From assembly GCA_913009205.1 (NCBI GenBank), contig CAJVYC010000022.1, positions 1 to 41,882 on the forward strand: a stretch of 41,882 nucleotides of DNA. The letters are read 5' to 3'. Each line of letters starts with the position of its first letter. The first letter of the stretch is position 1. The position numbers were made by a program, and so were the translations under genes. This DNA is from an uncultured Fluviicola sp. Its GTDB lineage: Bacteria > Bacteroidota > Bacteroidia > Flavobacteriales_D > Crocinitomicaceae. The notes beneath the pieces were generated by a model, which was not told the DNA's origin, did no database searches, and was given only the letters and a program-made list of their open reading frames with translations. Positions 26,847-34,765 of the stretch are shown here, piece by piece.

Positions 26847-27299
26847 ATGGCAAGGTCAAGCGAAACTTTCGGTAAGAAAGAACAGAAGAAGAAAAAGCAG
26901 ATGAAGAAGAAGGATAAGATGATGCGGAAAGAAGAGCGCAGGTCTAATTCTGAAGGTGGCGATCTAGATAAAATGATGGCCTACGTTGACGAGAATGGTC
27001 AAATTAGCGATACTCCGCCAGATCCGACTGTCAAGAAAAAAGTGATTAAAGCTGAGAATATCGAAATTGGTGTTCCGAAAAAAGAGGATGTTGTATATGA
27101 TCCGATTCATCATGGACGCGTTAGTTTCTTCGAGCACAGCAAAGGATATGGCTTTATCAAAGAAAATGACTCTCAAGAAAGCTATTTTGTTCACATCAAC
27201 AATTGCAACGATGAGATTACTGAAGGAAACAATGTTTCTTACGAATTAGAGAAAGGTCCGAAAGGAATGGTTGCTGTAAAGGTTAGCCTAGAAAAATAA
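26847..27299 (+). CDS. Cold-shock-domain protein with long basic N-terminus
   Basis: 150 aa. The N-terminal 30 residues are Lys-rich (KKEQKKKKQMKKKDKMM). A linker (about 35-85) follows, and a C-terminal cold-shock domain spans about 87-150: GRVSFFEHSKGYGFIKENDS with RNP1-like KGYGFI and a degenerate RNP2 (SYFVHI), then GNNVSYELEKGPKGMVAVKV. It is about twice the length of a classical CspA. It binds single-stranded RNA or DNA in the cytoplasm; the basic tail may strengthen RNA contact. This architecture is common in Bacteroidota. A terminator follows at 27317. It may work with the DEAD-box helicase nearby, but they are not in one operon. Confidence 0.92.
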   Translation: MARSSETFGKKEQKKKKQMKKKDKMMRKEERRSNSEGGDLDKMMAYVDENGQISDTPPDPTVKKKVIKAENIEIGVPKKEDVVYDPIHHGRVSFFEHSKGYGFIKENDSQESYFVHINNCNDEITEGNNVSYELEKGPKGMVAVKVSLEK

Positions 27300-27316
27300 T
27301 AGAACATTTATATTCG

Positions 27317-27351
27317 AAATGGCGTGAATTGATTTTTCCGCCATTTTTTTT
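27317..27351 (+). terminator. Intrinsic terminator after the cold-shock-domain gene
   Basis: 8-bp stem AAATGGCG / CGCCATTT with a 14-nt loop and eight T. Confidence 0.8.
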
Positions 27352-27400
27352 GCGTTAAACTTTTCGAACAATAACCACACGAAAAATAGGGCAGTGAAAA

Positions 27401-27685
27401 TTGAATCTCCAGCATATATCTGTTTCTACTTTAGGAGCGGGTCAAAAAGACATCGAGCCAGTTCCGGCAATTGTTGAGTTTGTTTTCCATTTAGGAGTAT
27501 CAGATGAAGTAATAAAAGGACAGAGTTTCGAACAAATCGTAGCTGGATACCTTGATGTTTCTGACAAATACTTTGATAATCGTTTGAAAGAATTACTTTG
27601 TTTTAATGAATTGAGTGCGGATACTAAGTTCAAAGATTTGATAAAAACGAAAGTTTCTTGGGACGAATGTGGTGAAGTGTCCTAA
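27401..27685 (+). CDS. Small acidic protein of unknown function
   Basis: Up to 94 aa from a TTG at 27401. The frame is closed by a TGA just upstream and contains no ATG, so the start is uncertain. The sequence is acidic and helical (GVSDEVIKGQSFEQIVAGYL, then DKYFDNRLKELLCFNELSA). It shows no signal peptide, membrane segment or recognisable motif. Codon use resembles the neighbouring genes and the reverse frame is only a shadow, so I consider it probably coding. It lies 60 bp before the atypical SDR but with a promoter-like box between them. It might be the 3' remainder of a longer gene. Confidence 0.45.
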   Translation: MNLQHISVSTLGAGQKDIEPVPAIVEFVFHLGVSDEVIKGQSFEQIVAGYLDVSDKYFDNRLKELLCFNELSADTKFKDLIKTKVSWDECGEVS

Positions 27686-27725
27686 AGTCAGGCAAAGTAA
27701 ATTTCATAGGACAAACTCTTATCTC

Positions 27726-27733
27726 TATATTTG
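27726..27733 (+). promoter_or_regulatory. Predicted minus-7 box of the SDR gene
   Basis: TATATTTG matches TAnnTTTG and ends 12 nt before the ATG at 27746. It argues against the longer frame that begins at a TTG inside this box. Confidence 0.5.
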
Positions 27734-27745
27734 CGGCTTGAAATC

Positions 27746-29305
27746 ATGTCGATGCAAGAAGAAAATGAATTAGGTAGCAGCAACGTTAACCAGAAACAGG
27801 TTGGAGAATGTATTGCTACGATCAATAGTTTGTTAGTAGATACAAATCAATTGTTTGAACTGCCTGAAGAAATGAGGGTAGAGTTGATGAAAGTATCAGG
27901 TTTGCTTTCAAGGCCTTCTAGAGAAGAACTTACGAAGCGAAGAAAGAACTCTAAGAAAGCTGAGAAGCGCAAGAAAGCGGAGCGCGATAAGCATGCGAGA
28001 AAGAGCACGGGTATTAGAAGTGCACGGGAAGCATCTGTTTTCGTAGCACCGAAACTTTTAATAAGTCCATTATCTCCTGAAGAACAGCCTGATTTGACAT
28101 CTCCAAGAAATTGCTACGTCTGTAAAGATGAGTTCACGAAACTGCACCATTTTTACGACACCATGTGCAGCGATTGCGGTGATTTGAATTATGCGAAACG
28201 TTTTCAAACCTCAGATCTATCAGGTCAAGTGGCAGTTGTAACAGGTTCCAGACTCAAAATCGGGTACCACATTACATTAATGATGCTTCGTTCTGGTGCT
28301 ACTGTTGTCGCTACAACGCGTTTCCCTGTCGATTCTGCTTTGCGCTTTTCAAAAGAAGATGATTTTGAGGAATGGGGGCACCGTCTCAAAATTCACGGTT
28401 TGGATTTAAGGCATATTCCAAGCGTTGAAATTTTCTGCAATTATATTGAATCCAAATACGATCGTTTGGATATCCTGATTAACAATGCCGCGCAGACCGT
28501 TCGCCGTCCAGCAGGATTTTACCAGCATTTGATAAGCAATGAGGAGCTCTCAGAAAGCGATCTCTCTGATTACGCGCAATTGTTACTGAGCGATCATAAC
28601 TATTGCTTAGACGAGCTGCGATTGTTTGCTCAAAACACAGGCGACAAGAACAATACGCGTTTACCGGTCACATGGCACGGTCCAGAACCTGGGATTGGTT
28701 TAAGAGCTTCGGCTAAATTGTCCCAGATCCCATACAGTTTCGACAATTCATTGGCAACGAAAGAAGTTTTCCCAGAAGGGGAATTTGATGCTGATTTACA
28801 ACAGGTTGATCTTCGTACAACAAACAGTTGGAGGTTAAGACTTGGAGAAATAGAAACGCCAGAAATGGTTGAAGTGCAGCTTGTTAATGCTGTCGCACCC
28901 TTTGTTTTGTGTAATCGCCTATCGAATTTAATGAAGAAGGAGAACACGGGGATGAAGCACATCATTAATGTTTCTGCAATGGAAGGAAAATTCCATCGGT
29001 TCCACAAGCAAGACCGTCATCCGCATACAAATATGGCTAAGGCTGCATTGAACATGATGACACATACTTCGGCTTCGGAATTTGCCAAGCATGGAATTTT
29101 CATGAATGCAGTCGATACGGGGTGGGTTACGGATGAAGATCCCGTTCAATTGGCCAAGAAAAAAGAGTCAGAACACGACTTTCAACCGCCTTTGGATATC
29201 GTCGATGGAGCAGCAAGGGTTATGGACCCACTTTTAGACGGTATCAACACTGGAAAGCATTGGAGCGGCAAGTTCTTAAAAGATTACTTCCCAATTGACT
29301 GGTAA
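27746..29305 (+). CDS. Atypical SDR oxidoreductase with N-terminal zinc-ribbon extension
   Basis: 519 aa from the ATG at 27746; a second ATG two codons on is possible. Residues 1-60 are acidic and helical; 60-95 are Lys/Arg-rich ([19 protein letters not shown]). A four-Cys zinc ribbon follows: Cys123, Cys126, Cys141, Cys144 in NCYVCKDEF and MCSDCG. The Rossmann domain has [12 protein letters not shown] (Gly167) instead of the canonical TGxxxGIG, then [12 protein letters not shown] and NVSAMEG. The usual catalytic YxxxK is TNMAK (Thr428, Lys432), so the Tyr is missing. A roughly 150-residue insert lies between NNAA and the Ser strand. I recall related large SDRs in fungi, plants and bacteria sharing (R/K)xKIG and [11 protein letters not shown]. 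Substrate unknown. Possibly soluble. Confidence 0.82.
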   Translation: MSMQEENELGSSNVNQKQVGECIATINSLLVDTNQLFELPEEMRVELMKVSGLLSRPSREELTKRRKNSKKAEKRKKAERDKHARKSTGIRSAREASVFVAPKLLISPLSPEEQPDLTSPRNCYVCKDEFTKLHHFYDTMCSDCGDLNYAKRFQTSDLSGQVAVVTGSRLKIGYHITLMMLRSGATVVATTRFPVDSALRFSKEDDFEEWGHRLKIHGLDLRHIPSVEIFCNYIESKYDRLDILINNAAQTVRRPAGFYQHLISNEELSESDLSDYAQLLLSDHNYCLDELRLFAQNTGDKNNTRLPVTWHGPEPGIGLRASAKLSQIPYSFDNSLATKEVFPEGEFDADLQQVDLRTTNSWRLRLGEIETPEMVEVQLVNAVAPFVLCNRLSNLMKKENTGMKHIINVSAMEGKFHRFHKQDRHPHTNMAKAALNMMTHTSASEFAKHGIFMNAVDTGWVTDEDPVQLAKKKESEHDFQPPLDIVDGAARVMDPLLDGINTGKHWSGKFLKDYFPIDW

Positions 29306-29330
29306 AAGCTAGCAATCGCTATTAATATAT

Positions 29331-29338
29331 TAACTTTG
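29331..29338 (+). promoter_or_regulatory. Predicted minus-7 box of the DEAD-box helicase gene
   Basis: TAACTTTG matches TAnnTTTG, 15 nt before the ATG at 29354. A longer frame starting at a TTG within the box is unlikely. Confidence 0.5.
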
Positions 29339-29353
29339 TCAAAAAAAATAAGC

Positions 29354-30706
29354 ATGTCCTCTTTTGAAGATTTTAGACTACGAAAACAGCTAAAGAACGC
29401 CGTTGACGATCTTGGATTCGTAACACCAACTCCTATTCAAGAGCAGTCGTTTTCAGTTGTTCTATCTGGCAGAGATGTTCTTGGTATCGCTCAAACCGGT
29501 ACAGGAAAGACTTTGGGGTATATGCTGCCTTTGCTTGAAGAACTTAAGTTTTCGAAGCAATTAAACCCTCGGATTTTGGTTTTGGTTCCAACACGTGAAC
29601 TTGTTATTCAGGTGATCGAAGAAATTGAAAATTTTACGAAGTACATGTCTGTTAGAACGATTGGGATTTACGGAGGTGTCAATATTAAAACGCAAAGTAC
29701 ACGACTTTTAGAAGGTGCAGATATTGTTGTTGCTACACCCGGTCGGCTGTACGATTTAATACTTAATCAATCACTTATAGTTAAAGGACTTAAGAAGCTG
29801 GTTATTGATGAAGTAGATGTTATGCTTGACCTTGGTTTTAGACGCCAGATTACAAATATTCTAGAGCTTCTTCCAGAGAAAAGACAGAACATTATGTTCT
29901 CTGCTACAATGACCGATCATGTCGATGCTTTGATCGATGATTTTTTCGTTGCGCCTGCCAAAATTTCAATTGCGGTAAGTGGAACACCACTGGATAATAT
30001 CAGTCAATTGTGCTATCCTGTGGAGAATTTCTACACGAAAGTAAACTTGCTAAAACACTTGCTTTCAGACGGAGAGCAGTTCGGAAAGGTACTCGTCTTT
30101 GTTTCCAATAAGAAAAGTGCCGATCGGTTGTTTGAAGCCATTGAGCCTGACTTTGGACAAGAAAGCTGTATCATTCACTCGAATAAATCTCAGAATTATA
30201 GAATTCGATCAATTGAAGACTTTGACGCTGGTGTGAACCGAATCTTGGTTTCAACGGATATAATGTCTCGTGGACTGGATTTGGATCAAATTACACACGT
30301 TATCAACTTCGATACGCCCGGATTCCCAGAGAATTATATGCACCGAATTGGTAGAACGGGCAGAGCGGAGAAGGAAGGAAAAACAATCTTGTTCTTCACC
30401 GAAAATGAAAAAGAGCTAAAAGATTCCATCGAAGAATTAATGGATTATACGATCCCAATGTTGGATTTTCCATTAGAGGTCGAAGTGTCTAAAGAATTAA
30501 CTCCAGAAGAGCAGCCCGATGATTACGATTTAAATGAAAATCGGAACACCAAAAAAGTAGAATTGGCTCCTGGTTTTCACGAAAAGAAAGCGAAAAACTT
30601 GAAGACAAATCAAGGTGGGAGTTACAAAAGAGAGATCGCTAAGAAGTACAAGAAGTCGCAGACGCGTGGTGATAAGACGTACCACAAAAAGCAGAAGAGA
30701 GGTTAA
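29354..30706 (+). CDS. DEAD-box-type RNA helicase (DEVD variant)
   Basis: 450 aa from the ATG at 29354 (MSSFEDFRLRKQLKNAV). Helicase motifs in order: Q motif (GFVTPTPIQEQ), motif I AQTGTGKT (Lys52), Ia PTRELV, Ib TPGR, motif II DEVD (Asp152-Asp155, Ala replaced by Val), motif III SAT, IV LVFVSNKKSA, V STDIMSRGLDL, VI HRIGRTGR. A Lys-rich tail (residues about 400-450, ending RGDKTYHKKQKRG) probably binds RNA. It unwinds or remodels RNA in ribosome assembly or decay. Its last 4 bp overlap the stop of the convergent small basic protein gene. Confidence 0.95.
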   Translation: MSSFEDFRLRKQLKNAVDDLGFVTPTPIQEQSFSVVLSGRDVLGIAQTGTGKTLGYMLPLLEELKFSKQLNPRILVLVPTRELVIQVIEEIENFTKYMSVRTIGIYGGVNIKTQSTRLLEGADIVVATPGRLYDLILNQSLIVKGLKKLVIDEVDVMLDLGFRRQITNILELLPEKRQNIMFSATMTDHVDALIDDFFVAPAKISIAVSGTPLDNISQLCYPVENFYTKVNLLKHLLSDGEQFGKVLVFVSNKKSADRLFEAIEPDFGQESCIIHSNKSQNYRIRSIEDFDAGVNRILVSTDIMSRGLDLDQITHVINFDTPGFPENYMHRIGRTGRAEKEGKTILFFTENEKELKDSIEELMDYTIPMLDFPLEVEVSKELTPEEQPDDYDLNENRNTKKVELAPGFHEKKAKNLKTNQGGSYKREIAKKYKKSQTRGDKTYHKKQKRG

Positions 30707-30846
30707 TCTTTGGATTCGTTCGCTTTCGCAATAATTTCCTTTAAACGCGCTTTATTCAATTCTTTGGCAAGCTGCTTCTTTGTCTTTTTTTGATTGAGAA
30801 GTTTGGTATGCTTCCTCTTGTTGGTTGTGTTCTTTTGCTTGGCCAT
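30703..30846 (-). CDS. Small basic protein (47 aa)
   Basis: An ATG at 30846 on the minus strand opens 47 codons ending TAA at 30703. The product begins MAKQKNTTNKRKHTKLLN and continues QKKTKKQLAKELNKARLKEI, ending AKANESKD. It is highly Lys/Arg-rich with an amphipathic helix and no membrane segment. Its stop overlaps the stop of the DEAD-box helicase by 4 bp (convergent). Such peptides are often ribosome- or RNA-associated, but no family is recognised. Codon use is orderly and the start is a clean ATG, so I consider it real. Its location next to an RNA helicase is suggestive only. Confidence 0.6.
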   Translation of the reverse strand: MAKQKNTTNKRKHTKLLNQKKTKKQLAKELNKARLKEIIAKANESKD

Positions 30847-31011
30847 ACTGTCAAAAATAATTATTCATTCCGAATTAAAAGTCATAAACAAATGTTAACG
30901 GTAATTAATTTTGAACGGATTTAGAAGCTAATTGTATAAATTAAAAGAATCAATTAAAACAAAAGGCCATGGGAAAAGAATTTACTGCTACCCAATAAAT
31001 TTTCTCTTATT

Positions 31012-31035
31012 GCTGCTATGCTGCTATGCTGCTAT
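31012..31035. repeat. Three perfect 8-bp tandem repeats
   Basis: GCTGCTAT occurs three times head to tail. It is flanked on both sides by TGCTACCC (30986-30993 and 31040-31047). A simple-sequence tract of this kind can change copy number by slippage; no gene is obviously affected. Confidence 0.8.
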
Positions 31036-31165
31036 CGATTGCTACCCTTTGAATCACCTGTTTAATAGAACCCATTTTTGCCTAGTAACTAGAATTAACC
31101 CTGTTCTGAAAAGCCATGAGCTGGGAAACGCGCGGATTAAATTCCGCCGCTTCTTGCAATTTTCG

Positions 31166-31294
31166 CTAAGCAGGGCGGTCATCGTCAATTTGTAGATCAG
31201 ATTTCTTTCCACCTTTCATCTTGGATGAACCGTCTCTTTTTGAGGCAGCCTGTCTATTTTCTTCCGATGAATGATTATCCTGATTGTAAACGTA
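31166..31294 (-). pseudogene. Possible remnant of a small hydrophilic protein
   Basis: A minus-strand frame of 42 codons without ATG at its head reads YVYNQDNHSSEENRQAASKR, then DGSSKMKGGKKSDLQIDDDR and PA before TAG. The composition (polar, KGGKK motif, acidic tail) looks like the C-terminal end of a real protein, but no start or family is recognised. Confidence 0.25.
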
Positions 31295-31575
31295 TCACAT
31301 TAGACTTTAAAAATCGCTAAATTATTAAGGAGTCAAGAGTACTTGTGTTCATATTAATTGCAATTGCTCGAATTTATCCATTTATCGGATCGCTTTTGTT
31401 GCATTCGAATAAGGTAAAAGCTGCTTTTTTTTCGAATTTACAGAACAATCTCACACAAGCGTAAACGCACACATCTATAACTGAGAATATGACTATGTAT
31501 TACTTTTAGAGAACGCTATGGTATTTCTAAGGTGATTAATCAGGCGTAAATATGCAGGCGCTTTGAATTCGTTCG

Positions 31576-31583
31576 TATTTTTG
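31576..31583 (+). promoter_or_regulatory. Candidate minus-7 box upstream of the Ig/PKD T9SS protein
   Basis: TATTTTTG matches TAnnTTTG, 48 nt before the ATG at 31632. Between box and ATG lies a T9-A10 homopolymer pair (31607-31625). Confidence 0.35.
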
Positions 31584-31631
31584 ATTAAACACAATGAAAC
31601 TTATAGTTTTTTTTTAAAAAAAAAAGATTAC

Positions 31632-33194
31632 ATGCACAAATCAATACTACAATTATCGTTTCTAATTATTGGCCTTTTTGCTTCAAATAACGTATTGAGC
31701 TTTGTACAGGTCAACTCAGTAACTGAAAACAATCCTCCATTTAACGACTGTTCCAATGCTTACCTCAATGTAAGTGGGGATTTAGGTGGCGCGAATTACG
31801 CTTTTGCAGGAGCAACAGTAATTACAGTAGGATTCAATATTACTGTTAATATAGAATACACCGTTGGAGGAATTACTCTTCCGGTGATCATGGCGTTCAC
31901 TCAGGTGGTTGATCTAGGATTCTTACCTGCAGGTGTTTACAATATCACAACGAATGGAGTTCTCAATGGTGCTGTAGGTAATAGCGTTATGACTGCTTCA
32001 ACCGTGACTTCATGCTGTAATGCCAATCCAGCGTTTGCTTCGAATGGAATGAACTTCTGTGTTGGAGAGTCAGTTATTCTAACAAATTCAAGCACAGGAA
32101 CGACGAGTCAGATATGGTATCAAAATAATGTCGCTGTTGGTACTAGCTTTGATCTTAGCACAACGGCTGGAACTCCAGGAAGTTATGTCTACAAGTTAGT
32201 TGTAACAAACGGGATTTGCGATGATTCTACAGAATACACGATTAATGTATTCGATCCGCCGGTTATTACATCTGTCATGCCGAGCAGTCAAGCTGTTTGT
32301 ATTGGTGAATCTATAACGTTTACAGGGAGTGCAACGGGCGCATTTAGTTACGTTTGGTACAAAGACAATGTTTTTGCAGGGAGCGGGAATAGCTTTACAA
32401 CAACTGCTTCGGGAGTTGGAATGCATACCTACATGCTTATTACTCTAAGCGCTTGTGCTGATACAATGGAAACCACTGTTGAGTTTTTAGCGCCGCCAAC
32501 CTTCAGTTCATTCTCTGTGGTTGATGATTCCCTTTGCCTAGGCGAAACGGCTTCTTTCACAAGCGCGACACTAGGAGCAACGTCTGAGACATGGTATGAA
32601 AACGGAACAATGATTGGTTCAGGTTCGAATTTAGACGTAACGCCGGTAACAACTGGTTCTTATTCTTACAACTTAACGGTTACAGATGGAGTTTGTACAG
32701 ACTCAATGGTTCAATTGGTTCAAATATTTGATTTGCCAATGGTTTATTTAGGAGCTGACACAAATAGCTGTTCAGGTCCAATTATCTTGGATGCTGGAGC
32801 TGGGTTTGTTTCTTACGAATGGCAAGATTTATCAGTCAATCAAACGCTTGTTGCAGACAGTGGAACGTACTATGTTACTGTTGCTGATTTGAACGGTTGT
32901 GAAGCTATTGATAGCATTGAAGTTACAACATGCGCATCAACCAATGAATTCAATTCAGATTGGATTAAAGTAAGTCCAAATCCCACAAGTTCAAGTGTAA
33001 CTTTTGATTTAGGTAAAGTATTTTTAATTATTGATATTCAGATCGTTAATATTAATGGAGAATTGGTTTTGAATACCCAGTACAACAATGAAAATTTAAT
33101 ACAATTAGACATGAGTAATCTTAGTGATGGCTCTTATTTCATTCAGTTCGAAATTGACGGAATGGCATCAGTAGTTAAGGTGATTAAAAGATAA
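31632..33194 (+). CDS. Secreted Ig/PKD-repeat protein with T9SS sorting domain
   Basis: 520 aa from the ATG at 31632, which begins a clear signal peptide (MHKSILQLSFLIIGLFA). A longer frame from a TTG at 31563 is rejected. After an N-terminal domain, three tandem ~85-residue Ig-like repeats share C(V/I/L)GE(S/T)xxF...WYxxxxxxGxxxxF...GxYxYxLxVTxGxCxDS. A PKD-like unit with VYLGADTNSC, LDAGAGFVSYEW and SGTYYVTVADLNGCE follows. The final 75 residues form a type A CTD: IKVSPNPTSSSVTFDL, IQIVNINGELV, LSDGSYFIQF. It is probably a surface adhesin or structural protein. Two Cys per repeat suggest disulfides. Monocistronic. Confidence 0.9.
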   Translation: MHKSILQLSFLIIGLFASNNVLSFVQVNSVTENNPPFNDCSNAYLNVSGDLGGANYAFAGATVITVGFNITVNIEYTVGGITLPVIMAFTQVVDLGFLPAGVYNITTNGVLNGAVGNSVMTASTVTSCCNANPAFASNGMNFCVGESVILTNSSTGTTSQIWYQNNVAVGTSFDLSTTAGTPGSYVYKLVVTNGICDDSTEYTINVFDPPVITSVMPSSQAVCIGESITFTGSATGAFSYVWYKDNVFAGSGNSFTTTASGVGMHTYMLITLSACADTMETTVEFLAPPTFSSFSVVDDSLCLGETASFTSATLGATSETWYENGTMIGSGSNLDVTPVTTGSYSYNLTVTDGVCTDSMVQLVQIFDLPMVYLGADTNSCSGPIILDAGAGFVSYEWQDLSVNQTLVADSGTYYVTVADLNGCEAIDSIEVTTCASTNEFNSDWIKVSPNPTSSSVTFDLGKVFLIIDIQIVNINGELVLNTQYNNENLIQLDMSNLSDGSYFIQFEIDGMASVVKVIKR

Positions 33195-33297
33195 TTTGGT
33201 TGAAGTACGTTTCCTTAGATTAAGACCTTTTGGAATCACGACCCATATGGGACTTTTTGTATCCAGTCGTTGATGAGATTCTTATTAATTTGCCTAA

Positions 33298-33523
33298 ATG
33301 TTATTTTTCTTAATTCCGCTTTGTATTCTAATCGCTACTCAATTCATTCACATGCAACGCATATAGCGTTATGATTCAATTGGAGTTCATTGATGACAAA
33401 GAGCTTCTTGCGGACGTTAAGAAAGAGTAATAGCAAGCATTTAAGGCTTTTGTGCTTGTAATTGTGATTGGATTCGGGATAGGCGTTATTCTCGTTTCTA
33501 TTGTATCTGAAATTTTCACCTAA
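33298..33523 (+). pseudogene. Possible decayed small membrane protein
   Basis: A short frame MLFFLIPLCILIATQFIHMQ ends at TAG (33364). Then ATG 33371 gives MIQLEFIDDKELLADVKKE, in-frame TAA and TAG (33428, 33431), and QAFKAFVLVIVIGFGIGVIL plus VSIVSEIFT to TAA at 33521. Two hydrophobic stretches and tandem stops in one frame suggest a broken small membrane protein. No family is recognised. Confidence 0.35.
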
Positions 33524-34756
33524 CTATTCAAATGCTTTCGTACCTAGTTTCCGAATGGCTTTGACCGCTAGAATCAAAGCAATGAAAGGCAATCCGCTAA
33601 TTATATAGTACAATTCAAAACCGAGTTGTGTATACATTAATGCTCCAATAACAGGAAAGAGTGCCATAGCAAATGAACCAATAGACTCACTAATCCCCAT
33701 CACAGCGCCAAGTTTCTCTGGATTTGCATGGATTGAGATCAAAGCATTGAAAGTTGGGAAACAAAGCGATAAACCGAGATTTAATATATAATAAAAGCCA
33801 ATGAAAAAATAAAAATTAATTGTTAAGGTAATAGCTACCATCCCAACCATACAAAGGCTTAGTCCAATTATTAGAGTCTGGTATTCTCCAAATTTTTGAA
33901 CAAATCGTTTGGAAAGAAATGCTTGATTGAATGCAAGAAAAGTTCCCGCGACAAGGAAAAAGATTCCCATTTCTGAAGCGTCAAATTTAAACAGGTCTAT
34001 TAAGAACAAGGCCATTGTTCCAATGTAGAACCCCATCATTGAAGAAAAGAACAATTTAACGATAAACAAAACTTTTACAACGGGTGAAGGATCAATGTCC
34101 CTCACGCGGCCAGGAATGTTGATAATTTTCCAAAGAGATTGCTTTTGACGTGGTGCTCTATGTTCTTCATGGTGCGATTCTTTCAGCCAGTAATAGATCG
34201 TAAAAAGTGTTATTACTGATATTGTAATGGATACCAATATTGTTCCAGAGTAGCCGAGAGGTGATGATGCCGCTAATCCGCCAAGTGCAGGTCCGATGAT
34301 CATTCCGATTCCAGCAATTCCTCCTAAATAACCGAAAACATAGGCTTTCTCATCCCGCGTTGTAATGTCGGCGACATACGCATTTGTCACGGACGCGTTT
34401 CCGCCGGTAATTCCATCTAATATTCTGGAAAACGCTATAATAATTAAAGGAAAGGCGATTCCGAAAGCAGAAAAGTTAGGCAATGACAGGGCAATTAAGA
34501 AGATCACCCAGCTAAGGAGCGTTCCAAATTGACTGATCAAAAGAATCGGTTTCCTACCCGCTGAATCAGATAGAGAACCTAAAACTGGAGCACCGATAAA
34601 TTGAAAAGTAGAGTAGAGCGTTAGAAGAAGTCCAAAAACCCATTTGGGCGCACCGTAATCCTTCACTATAAATGGCAGGACAGGCATTAGTATGCTGAAT
34701 CCAAGAACATTTACAAAAGTAAGAAGGTATGCAGGAATGAGTTTTTTATTCATCAT
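33524..34756 (-). CDS. MFS transporter (TetA-like drug-efflux family)
   Basis: 410 aa, 12 predicted membrane helices. MFS motif A appears as GSLSDSAGRKPILL after helix 2, with the degenerate second copy (SKRFVQKFGEYQTL) before helix 9. The antiporter motif C is GIAGIGMIIGPALGG in helix 5. ILDGITGGNASVTNAYVADI is typical of TetA(class B/G)-like drug:H+ antiporters. The substrate is unknown; resistance should not be assumed. Two ATGs (34756, 34753) are adjacent; the minus-7 box ends only 1 nt before the first, so the second may be used on a leaderless transcript. Confidence 0.9.
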   Translation of the reverse strand: MMNKKLIPAYLLTFVNVLGFSILMPVLPFIVKDYGAPKWVFGLLLTLYSTFQFIGAPVLGSLSDSAGRKPILLISQFGTLLSWVIFLIALSLPNFSAFGIAFPLIIIAFSRILDGITGGNASVTNAYVADITTRDEKAYVFGYLGGIAGIGMIIGPALGGLAASSPLGYSGTILVSITISVITLFTIYYWLKESHHEEHRAPRQKQSLWKIINIPGRVRDIDPSPVVKVLFIVKLFFSSMMGFYIGTMALFLIDLFKFDASEMGIFFLVAGTFLAFNQAFLSKRFVQKFGEYQTLIIGLSLCMVGMVAITLTINFYFFIGFYYILNLGLSLCFPTFNALISIHANPEKLGAVMGISESIGSFAMALFPVIGALMYTQLGFELYYIISGLPFIALILAVKAIRKLGTKAFE

Positions 34757-34757
34757 G

Positions 34758-34765
34758 CAAAGATA
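34758..34765 (-). promoter_or_regulatory. Predicted minus-7 box of the MFS transporter
   Basis: The minus strand reads TATCTTTG, then C, then ATGATG. The spacing implies an essentially leaderless mRNA. Confidence 0.5.

Larger units (their letters stand above)
30847..31631. other. 785-bp gap with little visible coding content
   Basis: No ORF with recognisable similarity. An 87-codon plus-strand frame (30932-31195) starts at a TTG, has odd composition and is judged spurious. The gap holds a triple 8-bp tandem repeat (31012), a minus-strand frame of coding-like composition (31166) and a TAnnTTTG match (31576) before the T9SS protein. It looks like eroded intergenic DNA. Confidence 0.6.

Noticed and set aside
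30932-31195. Plus-strand ORF (87 aa) with Leu/Cys-rich segment
   Set aside because: TTG start, includes the GCTGCTAT repeats (which give the Leu/Cys run), odd composition, no family resemblance.
33256-33280. CCCATATGGG palindrome followed by five T
   Set aside because: Stem too short for a terminator and no gene clearly ends there in phase; a chance palindrome is likely.
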